From Actinomycetes bacterium (GTDB taxonomy: Bacteria; Actinomycetota; Acidimicrobiia; Acidimicrobiales; RAAP-2), in assembly GCA_021793515.1 (NCBI GenBank), contig JAJYSP010000015.1:1-63828 (forward strand): a stretch of 63,828 nt of DNA, given 5' to 3'. Shown here piece after piece: positions 36,020 through 44,885 of this stretch (the stretch's first letter is position 1; the number at the start of each line of letters is the position of its first letter). A program made the position numbers and the translations under genes. Under the pieces are notes generated by a model that saw only the letters and a list, made by a program, of their open reading frames with translations, was not told the origin of the DNA and did no database searches.

Positions 36020-36778
36020 GTGTCTGTGCCCTTGCTAGAACTTCGAAACGTCCACGCCGTCGCCGAGGATACCGTCATCTTGCGCGGCGTCGATCTCACC
36101 ATCAACCCCGGCGAGGTCCACGCGCTGATGGGGCCCAACGGAGCAGGTAAATCGACCCTGGCGAGCGTCGTCATGGGTCACCCCGGCTATCGCGTCACCG
36201 ACGGGCAGATCCTGCTCAACGGCGTCGACATCGCGACGTGGTCCCCCGATCAGCGGGCCCGGGCCGGCATCTTTCTCGCCTTCCAGTACCCCGAGGCCAT
36301 CAGTGGCGTCTCGGTGATCCAGTTCCTGCGCCAGGCCATGGTGGCCCGCAAGGGTCTCAGTGAGCTGTCGGTGCTCGAGGTACGACTCGAGCTTGCTGAA
36401 TGGATGGACCGACTGGGCATGGACCCGGCGTTCGCAGAGCGACACCTGAACGACGGCTTCTCGGGGGGCGAGCGCAAGCGCAACGAAGTGCTGCAGATGG
36501 CCCTGCTCGAACCTGTCGTCGCGCTGCTCGATGAGACCGACTCGGGGCTCGACATTGACGCATTACGTATCGTGGCGCGCGGTGTGCGCACCGTACGGAG
36601 CGAACACCCGGCGATGGGTGTCGTGGTGGTGACCCACTACGTCAAACTGCTCGAAGAGATCGAGCCCGACCAGGTCCACATCCTCGTCGATGGACAGATC
36701 GTGCACAGTGGCGGTGTCGAGCTCGCCGCCGCCATCGAACACGACGGCTACGACGCGTGGCGAACGGTTCTGCGATGA
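36020..36778 (+). CDS. sufC: Fe-S assembly ATPase SufC, copy 1
   Basis: SufC is the ATPase of the SufBCD scaffold. This 252-residue copy has Walker A GPNGAGKST (38-46), the SufC-type Q-loop LAFQYPEAISGV, the signature FSGGERKRNEVLQMALL (147 on) and Walker B LLDETDSGLD with Glu172. It is close to the canonical SufC pattern. The sufS ATG overlaps its stop (ATGA), so it is translated with sufS and sufU. A second, different SufC lies at 39847. GTG start. Confidence 0.94.
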   Translation: MSVPLLELRNVHAVAEDTVILRGVDLTINPGEVHALMGPNGAGKSTLASVVMGHPGYRVTDGQILLNGVDIATWSPDQRARAGIFLAFQYPEAISGVSVIQFLRQAMVARKGLSELSVLEVRLELAEWMDRLGMDPAFAERHLNDGFSGGERKRNEVLQMALLEPVVALLDETDSGLDIDALRIVARGVRTVRSEHPAMGVVVVTHYVKLLEEIEPDQVHILVDGQIVHSGGVELAAAIEHDGYDAWRTVLR

Positions 36779-38010
36779 GCTCCTACAATCCGCGCCGGGT
36801 GCGCGTGGACACCCCACTCCTCGAGCGCGTGATCAACGGTCGTCCGATTACCTACCTCGACTCTGCCTCCTCCACCTTGCCCCCGCGACCCGTTATCGAG
36901 GCGATGGCGCGCTACTACGAGTTGAGACACGCCAACGTGCACCGCGGCGTCTACCAGACCGCCGTCGAGGCGACTGACGTCTACGAGGGCGCGCGAGCGG
37001 CCACCGCACGGTTCATCAACGCACCGCAGGGCATGGACGAGGTCGTCTTCACCAAGAACACGACCGAGTCGTTCAATCTTCTCGCCAAGTCGTGGGGCGC
37101 GGCGAATCTCAAGGCGGGCGACGTGGTCCTCGTAACCGAGATGGAGCACCACGCCAACATCGTTCCGTGGTTCCAGCTACGCGACCAGACCGGCATCGAG
37201 GTTCGTTTCGTACCGGTGAGCGACGACTTCCGCCTTGACGTGAGCGACCTCGACCGTCTGCTCGACGGTGTCAAGCTGTTCTCCTTCACCGCCGCTTCCA
37301 ACGTCCTGGGCACGCGTAATCCGGTCAAAGAGTTGACCCGGATCGCCCACGACCACGGCGCCCTCGTCGCTCTCGACGCCGCCCAGTCCGTCGGCCATCA
37401 ACCGACCGATGTCGTGGACCTCGACGTCGACTTCTTCTGCTTCTCCGCCCACAAGATGCTGGGGCCGACGGGACTGGGCGTGTTCTGGACGCGCGCCGCG
37501 ATCCTCGAGTCCATGCCCCCCTTCCTCGGCGGCGGCGGCATGATCGCCGACGTGCGACGCGATGGGTACGTACCAGCAGACGGCCCGACCCGCTTCGAGG
37601 CCGGCACCCCACCGATTGCCGAGACGGCCGGCCTCACGGCCGCCATCCGGTATCTCGAGGGCCTCGGACTCGCCAACATCGCCCGCCACGAGGACGAGCT
37701 CACCGGCGACGCACTCAAGCGACTCGCCAACGAGTTCGACGGCCGCGTCCGGGTCATCGGACCGGCGGACACCGTCGATCGCGGCGGTGTCCTGAGCCTG
37801 GACGTCGATGGGGTCCACCCCCACGACGTCGCTCAGGTGCTGGACCAGTTCGGCGTGTGCGTGCGACCCGGACACCATTGCGCCAAGCCCCTCATGCGCC
37901 GGTTCAACCTCGCGGCGACAGCGCGGGCGTCCTTCGGGCCATATTCACTGACTTCGGACACCGACGTCCTGCTCGAAGCGCTGGGCAGTGCCGTCACGAT
38001 GTTTGCCTAG
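36775..38010 (+). CDS. sufS: Cysteine desulfurase SufS
   Basis: SufS takes sulfur from cysteine as a persulfide. The 411-residue PLP enzyme has Lys227 (FSAHKMLG) for the cofactor and Cys369 in RPGHHCAKPL as the persulfide carrier, typical of type II desulfurases. ATG 36775 overlaps the sufC stop (ATGA). sufU, its usual sulfur acceptor, follows 3 bases later. Confidence 0.95.
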   Translation: MSSYNPRRVRVDTPLLERVINGRPITYLDSASSTLPPRPVIEAMARYYELRHANVHRGVYQTAVEATDVYEGARAATARFINAPQGMDEVVFTKNTTESFNLLAKSWGAANLKAGDVVLVTEMEHHANIVPWFQLRDQTGIEVRFVPVSDDFRLDVSDLDRLLDGVKLFSFTAASNVLGTRNPVKELTRIAHDHGALVALDAAQSVGHQPTDVVDLDVDFFCFSAHKMLGPTGLGVFWTRAAILESMPPFLGGGGMIADVRRDGYVPADGPTRFEAGTPPIAETAGLTAAIRYLEGLGLANIARHEDELTGDALKRLANEFDGRVRVIGPADTVDRGGVLSLDVDGVHPHDVAQVLDQFGVCVRPGHHCAKPLMRRFNLAATARASFGPYSLTSDTDVLLEALGSAVTMFA

Positions 38011-38013
38011 ACC

Positions 38014-38496
38014 ATGGCCAACCTCGACGACCTGTACCGCGAGATCATCCTCGACCACTACCGCACCCCGCGCAATCGCGGCGAGCTCAGTTCCCCACCC
38101 GCGATCCGAACCGAGGGCTTCAACCCGCTCTGTGGCGACGAGCTCGTCATCTACCTCGACATCCAAGACGACGTGCTCGTGGACATCAAGCTCTCGGGGC
38201 ACGGCTGCTCGATCTCCCAGGCGTCGTCGTCGATGATGAGTGCCGCGGTCAAGGGCAAGACCATCGACGAGGTGCGCGCCGCCATCGAACGGTTCAAGCA
38301 GTTGATGACCGTGCACGAGACGACCCTCGACGGCAATGGCGAGGCGCCCGTCGCCGACTTACGCACGATGGGCGAACTCGCCGCACTCCAGGGGGTCGTG
38401 AAATTCCCGGTTCGCATCAAGTGCGCCACGCTGGCTTGGAACACGCTCAGCCAGGGGCTCGACGACTACGGCGTACAGGGCACCGGGTCGAAGTAG
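38014..38496 (+). CDS. sufU: Zinc-dependent sulfurtransferase SufU
   Basis: SufU receives sulfur from SufS and passes it to SufBCD. The 160-residue protein has the zinc ligands Cys40 (NPLCGD, with Asp42), Cys65 (GHGCSIS) and Cys137 (RIKCATLAW), and the insertion between the second and third Cys that separates SufU from IscU. Its tail overlaps the convergent LCP gene by 31 bp. No sufT (DUF59) gene follows, unlike in many actinobacteria. Confidence 0.95.
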   Translation: MANLDDLYREIILDHYRTPRNRGELSSPPAIRTEGFNPLCGDELVIYLDIQDDVLVDIKLSGHGCSISQASSSMMSAAVKGKTIDEVRAAIERFKQLMTVHETTLDGNGEAPVADLRTMGELAALQGVVKFPVRIKCATLAWNTLSQGLDDYGVQGTGSK

Positions 38497-39821
38497 GGAA
38501 CCACCGCCGTCGGGTTGACCGGACTCTTTGTCGCGGTCGAAGTTGTGGTCTTAGTGGTCGAACTAGTCGCTCGGGTGGTTGACGCCGAAGCGATCGTGGT
38601 CGTAGTGGTGGTCGTTGCGACCACCGGGGGCATTGGCGTCTGCAGCTGGGCGTTGGGCGGCGGATTAGTCGGCGTGAGCAACGATGAACCGAAGATGTTG
38701 ACGAGCAGCTGCTGGGCCTGGGGCTCTTCGGTGAAGAGCACGTCACCGACGGGCGCCACGGTCGCGGGGACGGTCGGCAGGGTGTAGGTCAGCATGCTCG
38801 ACGGATTGAAGTTGTGGAACTTGACGGCGAAGGCAATTAGCTCATTGAGCGTGAAGCCGCTGTCGAGGGTGATGCCTTGGGGGATCTTGGAGAGGAACGT
38901 GTTGATCGTCAACGGGTTGTAGAGGCTCTTCGCTCGACTGATCATCGCGCGTAAGAAGACGTTCTGACGATCGATCCGGCCGAAGTCACTCGTGCCGTCG
39001 TAATTCCACACCCCGTTCTGGAACCACTGGTAGTGACGGCTTCGCGCGACCGCGAGCGCCTGGAAGCCGGTGACGAGCTGACAGCCCGCGTGGGGAATGT
39101 TCAGCCCCGAGTACGCGTCCTTCGCGGGATAGGGGAAGTCGAGATAGACCCCGCCGATCGCGTCGGCGGCGTTGATGAGACCGGCGAAGCTCACCTGGAT
39201 GACGTGGTTGATCGGTATGCCGAAGTTCGCCGTGATCGTCTGGGCGAGCAGGGACGGGCCGTTGCCGTAGTTGACGTTGATGCGGTTGAACTTGCCGAAG
39301 AGGGCCTGGTTGGCGAGCAGGGTGACCATCGTGTCGCGCGGTATCGAGAGGATTGTGATCGTGTCGGCCGCCGGGTCGACGTGCATGATCTTGACGACGT
39401 CGCTGCGCTGGCCGGCGACGGAATTGGTCGATGCACCCGTCTGACGAGCGACAGCGCCGGTCAACCCCGCTCGAGAGTCCGAACCGATCTCGAGGATGTT
39501 AAAGGGCCTCCCCGAGAGCTGGGGCAGTTCACCGACCACGTTGACCTTCGGGATCTGGCCGAAACGCCACTGGGCGTAGAGGTAGCCACCACCGACCAAC
39601 GCGATGAGCAGGCCGAGGACCACGACACCCGAGATGATCGCGATCCGGCGTCCCCGGTGGCGCCGACGAACCTTGGGTGCGCGCACCGGACGAGACGGGT
39701 CCGCCCGTTGTTCGACCGCTTGTCCGAGGGCGCGGAGCCGCTCTTCGTTCGCGAGTGAGCCCTTCGCCTCGGATCGTCGGTTCCCGCGGCCCCGCGAGGC
39801 GCTATGACGTCCGTCAGCCAT
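38466..39821 (-). CDS. LytR-CpsA-Psr (LCP) family glycopolymer transferase
   Basis: LCP proteins attach secondary polymers to peptidoglycan (arabinogalactan in actinobacteria with mycolates). The 451-residue protein has a basic cytoplasmic N-terminus (about 1-58), one TM helix (about 60-84), and the extracellular LCP domain with GSDSRAG, RSDVVKIMHVD, SIPRDTMV, KFNRINVNYG and DFGRIDRQNVFL. The C-terminal region (about 390-440) is almost all Thr/Ser/Ala, a likely wall-spanning linker. It lies between the two suf pieces and is convergent with sufU. Confidence 0.92.
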   Translation of the reverse strand: MADGRHSASRGRGNRRSEAKGSLANEERLRALGQAVEQRADPSRPVRAPKVRRRHRGRRIAIISGVVVLGLLIALVGGGYLYAQWRFGQIPKVNVVGELPQLSGRPFNILEIGSDSRAGLTGAVARQTGASTNSVAGQRSDVVKIMHVDPAADTITILSIPRDTMVTLLANQALFGKFNRINVNYGNGPSLLAQTITANFGIPINHVIQVSFAGLINAADAIGGVYLDFPYPAKDAYSGLNIPHAGCQLVTGFQALAVARSRHYQWFQNGVWNYDGTSDFGRIDRQNVFLRAMISRAKSLYNPLTINTFLSKIPQGITLDSGFTLNELIAFAVKFHNFNPSSMLTYTLPTVPATVAPVGDVLFTEEPQAQQLLVNIFGSSLLTPTNPPPNAQLQTPMPPVVATTTTTTTIASASTTRATSSTTKTTTSTATKSPVNPTAVVPYFDPVPCTP

Positions 39822-39846
39822 CGGTCAACTGTACTCCGCGGCCTCG

Positions 39847-40575
39847 TTACAGCGGATTGAGTTCGCGGAACGGCTCATAGCCGTCACGCTCGAGGACCTC
39901 GGAGAGTTCAGGACCACCGGTGGCCACGACTCGTCCCCCGCTCACGACGTGGATCATCGTCGGCGTTAGCTCCTGGAGGAGTCGTCGGAAGTGGGTAATC
40001 GCGAGTACGCCGCAACCCCACTCGGTGGTGGACGCCGCCAGGCGTCGTGCGACCGCGCCGAGCGCGTCGACGTCGAGACCCGAGTCGATCTCGTCGAGCA
40101 CCGCGAAGCGCGGACGTAGGACCCCGAACTGGACCATCTCGGCACGCTTGCGTTCGCCACCCGACAGGTCCACGTTCACGAAGCGTTCCAGTAGGTCCGG
40201 GCGCAGGTCGACTCGCCGGGCCTCGTCAGCCATCCGACCGAGCAAGCCAGCGGGTTCGGCGCCCGCGGCCGCGAGTACGTCGATGAGCCGCACGCCCGGT
40301 ACCTCCATGGGCTGCTGCATCGCGAGGAAGAGCCCGGCGCGTACGCGGTCGGTGGCCGAGAGCGAGAGCAGCTCCACGTCGTCGATCATCACCGAGCCGG
40401 CGAGGACTTCGTAGGCGGGGTGGCCCGAAAGCGCGTGGGCGAGGGTGGACTTACCCGAGCCGTTGGGGCCCATGATCACGTGAACCTCGCCCGAGTGCAT
40501 GGTCAGGTCGAAGCCCCGCAGGACTTCCGTACCGCCCACCGCCACACGCAGGCCCGCAATCGTCAAGGTCGTCAT
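39847..40575 (-). CDS. sufC: Fe-S assembly ATPase SufC, copy 2
   Basis: A second SufC, 242 residues, with Walker A GPNGSGKST (36-44), LSGGERKRAEMVQF (137 on) and Walker B VLDEIDSGLD with Glu162. It differs from copy 1 in the Q-loop region (LAMQQPMEVPGV rather than LAFQYP) and signature helix, so it is not a recent duplicate. It lies in the sufD-Rieske-sufC operon; its ATG overlaps the Rieske stop (ATGA). Both copies keep the catalytic Glu, so both may be active ATPases of one SufBCD-type scaffold. Confidence 0.92.
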   Translation of the reverse strand: MTTLTIAGLRVAVGGTEVLRGFDLTMHSGEVHVIMGPNGSGKSTLAHALSGHPAYEVLAGSVMIDDVELLSLSATDRVRAGLFLAMQQPMEVPGVRLIDVLAAAGAEPAGLLGRMADEARRVDLRPDLLERFVNVDLSGGERKRAEMVQFGVLRPRFAVLDEIDSGLDVDALGAVARRLAASTTEWGCGVLAITHFRRLLQELTPTMIHVVSGGRVVATGGPELSEVLERDGYEPFRELNPL

Positions 40576-40886
40576 GGGAAAGTCACCTCCACCCGTCCAT
40601 CGCGCACCACGACGTCATATCGAGCGACCGGTCGGGTCGCGGGGAACGACTGGGGGGTACCGTCCTTGAGGTCGAAGATGGCGCCGTGTCGTGCGCACTC
40701 GATAGTGGCGTCAGTCGCGTCGACCTCTCCCTGGGCGAGGCTGTAATCCTCATGGCTGCATCGGTCGTCGAGCACGTAGAAGTCATCCTCGATACGAACG
40801 ATGACCAGCGTCCTTGGTCCGATGCGGACCTGGCGAGCCTCGCCACTGACGTACTCGTCGACGGCACCGACATCCTGGGCACTCAC
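40572..40886 (-). CDS. Rieske 2Fe-2S ferredoxin-like protein
   Basis: A 104-residue single-domain Rieske protein with ligands Cys43/His45 (DRCSHED) and Cys64/His67 (ECARHG). It is the type of ferredoxin subunit found between sufD and sufC in Streptomyces and related actinobacteria, where an electron-transfer role in cluster assembly is assumed but not proven. It overlaps both neighbours (GTGA with sufD, ATGA with sufC), so the three are produced together. Confidence 0.93.
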   Translation of the reverse strand: MSAQDVGAVDEYVSGEARQVRIGPRTLVIVRIEDDFYVLDDRCSHEDYSLAQGEVDATDATIECARHGAIFDLKDGTPQSFPATRPVARYDVVVRDGRVEVTFP

Positions 40887-42121
40887 GCGCTCACCGGCAC
40901 TGATGCCAGTGCGAGGGATACGTCACCCTCGACCAAGCGGGCGAGCGACTTCGGGAGGGCGTCGAGCATCTCGAGGAAGAAGCCCTGAATCATCAGTCGC
41001 TCGGCGTCGGCGCGCGTCACGCCGCGCGATTCGAGGTACCAACGCTGCAGTGCGTCGAGTGGACCCACGCTCGACGCGTGCGCGCACACGACGTCGTTCT
41101 CTCGGATGTCGAGATTCGGCACGCTGTCGGCGTGCGCGTTCGCCGAGAGCAGCAGGTTGTGATTGGTCTGGCGCGCGTCCGTACGCTTGGCACCCTTCTC
41201 GATCTCGATCAACCCGGTGTACACCGATCGCGAGGTGTCCGCGACAGCCCCCTTTGAGAGCAGCGTCGAGCGGGTTCGAGGAGCCTGGTGAAACTGGTGG
41301 GTGCGGAAGTCGTGCACCTGGGCACCAGAACCGAAGAACGTGGTGCGAAGCTCGTTCTCCGCACCCGTCGCCAGTAGTTCTGCGTCGTTGCGCGAGCGGT
41401 CGTAGTGGGCACCCATGCCGAGCACCGCCTGGCTGAGTCGCGCGTCGCGCTCGAGCAGGCCGGTCGTTCGCGCCACGTGCCACGTAGTCGGTGCCAGTCG
41501 CTGGTAGGTGACGAGCCGTAGTGACGCATGCTCGGCGACACGGTACTCACTCACCGGCACGACGATGGCTCCGTCGCCCCCTTCGTAGTACTCGACCACG
41601 GTGGCGTTCGCACCGCGTTCGAGGACCAGGTGTGTGCGCGGCAACGACGCCGATGCGTTCGCCGAGTGGACGATCACGATCGGACCGTCGACAACCGTGC
41701 CCGCCGAGACCGTCACCACGACCGTCGCGGGGCACAGCGCGGCGTTAGCCAGGGCGAAGGCGTCGTTCGCGTACCGCTCGAGGGGGTCATCGCCACCGAG
41801 CGTCGACTGCGTGGTGTCCACATCGACCGTCACACCGGCGACCGGGTCGCCGATGTCCACGAGAAAGCCGTCCACCACTCGCACGACGCTCGCAGCCAAG
41901 GACGACAGGGACTCGGCGAAATCCGACGAGGGAGCGAGCGTCGGCGTCGCGGGCACGAGGTAGCGGTCGAGATCGAGTTCGGACAAGGGCGCGTAGCGCC
42001 ACACCTCGTCGGCGGTGGTGGGCAGCCCGAGGGACTCAAAACCGGACCACGCCCGACCACGAGGGCCCGAATCCGGTCGGCTACTGATGAATGAGGTGGC
42101 GGATTCGGTGAAGGTTGTCAT
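40883..42121 (-). CDS. sufD: Fe-S scaffold subunit SufD
   Basis: SufD pairs with SufB in the SufBCD scaffold. The 412-residue protein has the parallel beta-helix core of the SufB/SufD family and the C-terminal segment around DLDIRENDVVCAHASSVG-like residues (about 345-360), with the conserved His after a Cys. It starts at ATG and leads the operon with the Rieske gene and sufC copy 2. The 79-bp gap to the divergent enoyl-CoA hydratase gene should hold both promoters. sufB is separated from it by that gene. Confidence 0.92.
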   Translation of the reverse strand: MTTFTESATSFISSRPDSGPRGRAWSGFESLGLPTTADEVWRYAPLSELDLDRYLVPATPTLAPSSDFAESLSSLAASVVRVVDGFLVDIGDPVAGVTVDVDTTQSTLGGDDPLERYANDAFALANAALCPATVVVTVSAGTVVDGPIVIVHSANASASLPRTHLVLERGANATVVEYYEGGDGAIVVPVSEYRVAEHASLRLVTYQRLAPTTWHVARTTGLLERDARLSQAVLGMGAHYDRSRNDAELLATGAENELRTTFFGSGAQVHDFRTHQFHQAPRTRSTLLSKGAVADTSRSVYTGLIEIEKGAKRTDARQTNHNLLLSANAHADSVPNLDIRENDVVCAHASSVGPLDALQRWYLESRGVTRADAERLMIQGFFLEMLDALPKSLARLVEGDVSLALASVPVSA

Positions 42122-42200
42122 AGTCGAGAGCGTTAGCAGTGTAATGGGACCGATGACGCGGTCGATCCCCCGTTAACCTTCGACCGAGCAAGGAGACGAT

Positions 42201-43016
42201 ATGGAGTTCACCTCAACGGTCCTCACACTCGAGCTGCGTGGCGAGGTGGCCACACTCTGGCTCGACCGAGCCGAGCAACGCAACGCCATGGGTCGTGCGT
42301 TCTGGGAGGACCTCCCGCGCGCGGCCGCAGCACTTCGCGCCGAGCCGGGCGTGCGCGCACTCGTCATCGCCGCGCGGGGCCCGCACTTCACCGTCGGACT
42401 CGACCTGAAGGAGATGGCGGGCGGCCTGCTTTCGGGTGGCGACTCGACGTCACCGGCCGAACGCAACGCCACGCGCTACGAGGCCGTGCGCACGATGCAG
42501 CGTGCCATCAGCTCGATCGCCGAACTACCTTTCCCGGTCATCGCCGCGGTGCACGGCTACTGCATCGGGGGCGGCGTCGACTTGATCTGCGCGTGTGACA
42601 TCCGACTGGCCGCGAGCTCGGCGACCTTCTCGGTGCGCGAAACCAAGGTCGCGATCGTCGCCGACTTGGGCACGCTCCAGCGCCTGCCACGCATCATCGG
42701 AGCTGGTCACGTCGCCGAATTGGCGTACACGGGCATGGACGTCGACGCTGAGCGCGCGGCGGCCATCGGGCTCGTCAACCACGTAAGTGACGACGTGATC
42801 GCTGACGCCGCGGCGCTCGCCGAGCGCATCGCGGCCAACTCGCCACTCGCGGTAAAGGGCACCAAGGCAGTCCTCGCCGCGAACGACGGACGCACCGTCG
42901 CTGAGGGGTTGGAATTCGTCGCGAACTGGAACACGCTCTATCTGCGCAGTGACGACCTCGCCGAGGCGATGAACGCCTTCCTCGAACGTCGCGAACCCAC
43001 GTTCATCGGTCGTTAG
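42201..43016 (+). CDS. Enoyl-CoA hydratase/isomerase, dienoyl-CoA isomerase-like
   Basis: The 271-residue crotonase-fold protein has the oxyanion segments FTVGLDLKEM and VHGYCIGGGVDLICACD. The segment after it, RETKVAIVADLGTLQRLPRI, matches delta3,5-delta2,4-dienoyl-CoA isomerase, which uses a Glu and an Asp eight residues apart, and both are present here. It would help beta-oxidation of odd-position double bonds. It has a strong AAGGAG ribosome site. It sits alone on the plus strand between sufD and the sufB unit, and its stop overlaps that of the four-Cys gene. Confidence 0.85.
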   Translation: MEFTSTVLTLELRGEVATLWLDRAEQRNAMGRAFWEDLPRAAAALRAEPGVRALVIAARGPHFTVGLDLKEMAGGLLSGGDSTSPAERNATRYEAVRTMQRAISSIAELPFPVIAAVHGYCIGGGVDLICACDIRLAASSATFSVRETKVAIVADLGTLQRLPRIIGAGHVAELAYTGMDVDAERAAAIGLVNHVSDDVIADAAALAERIAANSPLAVKGTKAVLAANDGRTVAEGLEFVANWNTLYLRSDDLAEAMNAFLERREPTFIGR

Positions 43017-43366
43017 CGACGCCAGAACCGCCAGTTGCGACGCCTGCGGCGTTCCTGTTCGTCGATCTCGCGCCGTCGCTCGTTGACGAGCTCGGGCGCG
43101 ACGGCGTTCACGATCTCACTGGCTCGCTCGAGCAGGGCTCGTCGATCGTCGATTGGCACGTCGGTGGTGGGCAGTGCCTCGACCGGTCGATCGACCAGGG
43201 AGCCGTGTGCCCATCCGACGTCGGCGAGGCGGCGCTCGAAGGTGACACACCCCTCCGGACACGACCATGGCTGGTCTGGCGCGTTGCCCAAGACACAGAA
43301 CCTCGCGACCTCGCCGGAGTTATACGTTCGACTCTGAAAGTGCTTACACTCCTCGCGCATCGCCAC
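43013..43366 (-). CDS. Four-cysteine protein linked to sufB
   Basis: A 117-residue protein I cannot assign to a family. Its N-terminal third has four cysteines, Cys7, Cys24, Cys36 and Cys40 (ECKHF, RFCVLG, WSCPEGC), a spacing that could bind a zinc ion or Fe-S cluster. The rest is charged and ends in a very basic tail (RRRRNWRFWRR). GTG start with GGAAGGA seven bases upstream; ATG two codons later is possible. It lies 35 bp after sufB in the same direction, so a role in Fe-S assembly is a fair guess only. Confidence 0.75.
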   Translation of the reverse strand: MAMREECKHFQSRTYNSGEVARFCVLGNAPDQPWSCPEGCVTFERRLADVGWAHGSLVDRPVEALPTTDVPIDDRRALLERASEIVNAVAPELVNERRREIDEQERRRRRNWRFWRR

Positions 43367-43401
43367 GGGTTCATCCTTCCACGAGTCTCGAGGCTAAACC
43401 G

Positions 43402-44802
43402 TCAGCCGACGGAGCCTTCCATCTGCAACTCGATGAGGCGCGACCATTCGACGGCGTACTCCATAGGCAGCGTCCGCGTGACCGGCTCGATGAACCCGTT
43501 AACGATCATGCCCATCGCTTGGCTCTCGGTCAGGCCGCGGCTCATGAGGTAGAACAACTGGTCGTCGCCGATCTTGGAGACGGTCGCCTCATGCCCGATC
43601 GAGGCGTCCTGTTCGCCGACCTCCATGTAGGGCCTGGTCTCCGAGGTCGAGAACTCATCGAGGATCAACGCGTCACAGCGCACGAAACTCTTGGCCCCGG
43701 TCGCACCCTCTTCCACCTTCACCAGTCCGCGGTAGGCCGTTAGCCCCCCGTCCTTGGAGATCGACTTGGAGATGATCGTCGAGGTCGTCTCGGGGGCCAC
43801 GTGGACCATCTTCGCCCCAGCGTCTTGGACCTGTCCGGGACCCGCGTACGCCACCGACAAGACCTCGCCCGATGCCTTTGGACCCATGAGGTAGACCGAC
43901 GGGTACTTCATCGTCAATCGCGAGCCGATGTTGCCGTCAATCCATTCGACGTGCGCCTCAGCCTCAGCACGAGCCCGCTTGGTCACCAGGTTGTAGACGT
44001 TGTTCGACCAGTTCTGGATCGTCGTGTAGGTGATCCGCGATCCCGGCAGGGCTACCAGCTCGACGACCGCCGAGTGCAGCGAGTCTGACGAGTACACGGG
44101 CGCCGAGCAACCCTCGACGTAGTGGACCTGGGACCCCTCGTCGGCGATGATCAGCGTGCGCTCGAACTGTCCCATGTTTTCGGTGTTGATTCGGAAGTAC
44201 GCCTGCAGCGGCTGGTCAACCTTCACCCCCGGCGGTACGTAGATGAACGACCCACCACTCCAGACCGCCGAGTTAAGCGCCGCGAACTTGTTGTCGTTGG
44301 GCGGGATGACGGTGCCGAAGTACTTACGCACCAGGTCGGGGTACTCGCGTACCGCCGTGTCCATGTCACAGAACAGCACCCCGAGACGCTCGAGGTCCTC
44401 ACGATTGCGGTGAAAGACGACCTCGGATTCGTACTGGGCCGTGACGCCGGCGAGGTACTTCCGTTCGGCCTCGGGGATGCCGAGTCGCTCGTAGGTCGTC
44501 TTGATGGCGTCGGGCAGGTCCTCCCACCGGTCGACCCGGTTCTCGGTCGGCTTGATGTAGTAGTAGATGTCGTTGAAGTCGAGGTCTGGCATGCGGTCTG
44601 CGAACCACGGCAACATGGGCTTCTTCTCAAAGCGCTTGAGCGCGGCAAGACGGAAGTCGCGCATCCACGGCTCCTCATTCTTGATCCCCGACATTTCGCG
44701 CACGATCGCTTCGTTGATACCCTTCTTGGGCTTGAAGACGGGAATCTGCTCGTCAGACCAGCCCAGCTGGTACCGACTGAAGTCCAAGTTGTCGATCGTC
44801 AT
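43402..44802 (-). CDS. sufB: Fe-S scaffold subunit SufB
   Basis: SufB is the main scaffold on which the 4Fe-4S cluster is built. The 466-residue protein has the family motifs VPPGVKVDQPLQAYFRIN, HYVEGCSAP (with the conserved Cys that takes part in sulfur transfer), IQNWSNNVYN and the C-terminal ISKSISKDGG and CDALILDEFSTSETRPY. ATG start after AGAGGAG. It heads a two-gene unit with the four-Cys protein and is divergent from ptrB (83 bp). Confidence 0.96.
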   Translation of the reverse strand: MTIDNLDFSRYQLGWSDEQIPVFKPKKGINEAIVREMSGIKNEEPWMRDFRLAALKRFEKKPMLPWFADRMPDLDFNDIYYYIKPTENRVDRWEDLPDAIKTTYERLGIPEAERKYLAGVTAQYESEVVFHRNREDLERLGVLFCDMDTAVREYPDLVRKYFGTVIPPNDNKFAALNSAVWSGGSFIYVPPGVKVDQPLQAYFRINTENMGQFERTLIIADEGSQVHYVEGCSAPVYSSDSLHSAVVELVALPGSRITYTTIQNWSNNVYNLVTKRARAEAEAHVEWIDGNIGSRLTMKYPSVYLMGPKASGEVLSVAYAGPGQVQDAGAKMVHVAPETTSTIISKSISKDGGLTAYRGLVKVEEGATGAKSFVRCDALILDEFSTSETRPYMEVGEQDASIGHEATVSKIGDDQLFYLMSRGLTESQAMGMIVNGFIEPVTRTLPMEYAVEWSRLIELQMEGSVG

Positions 44803-44885
44803 GTCGCTCCTCTGGGTATTATCCCTACGCCCATAGTACTAACTACCGTCCCTGCCCTGTCAGAAATTACTGGCAAAGTGGAGCC

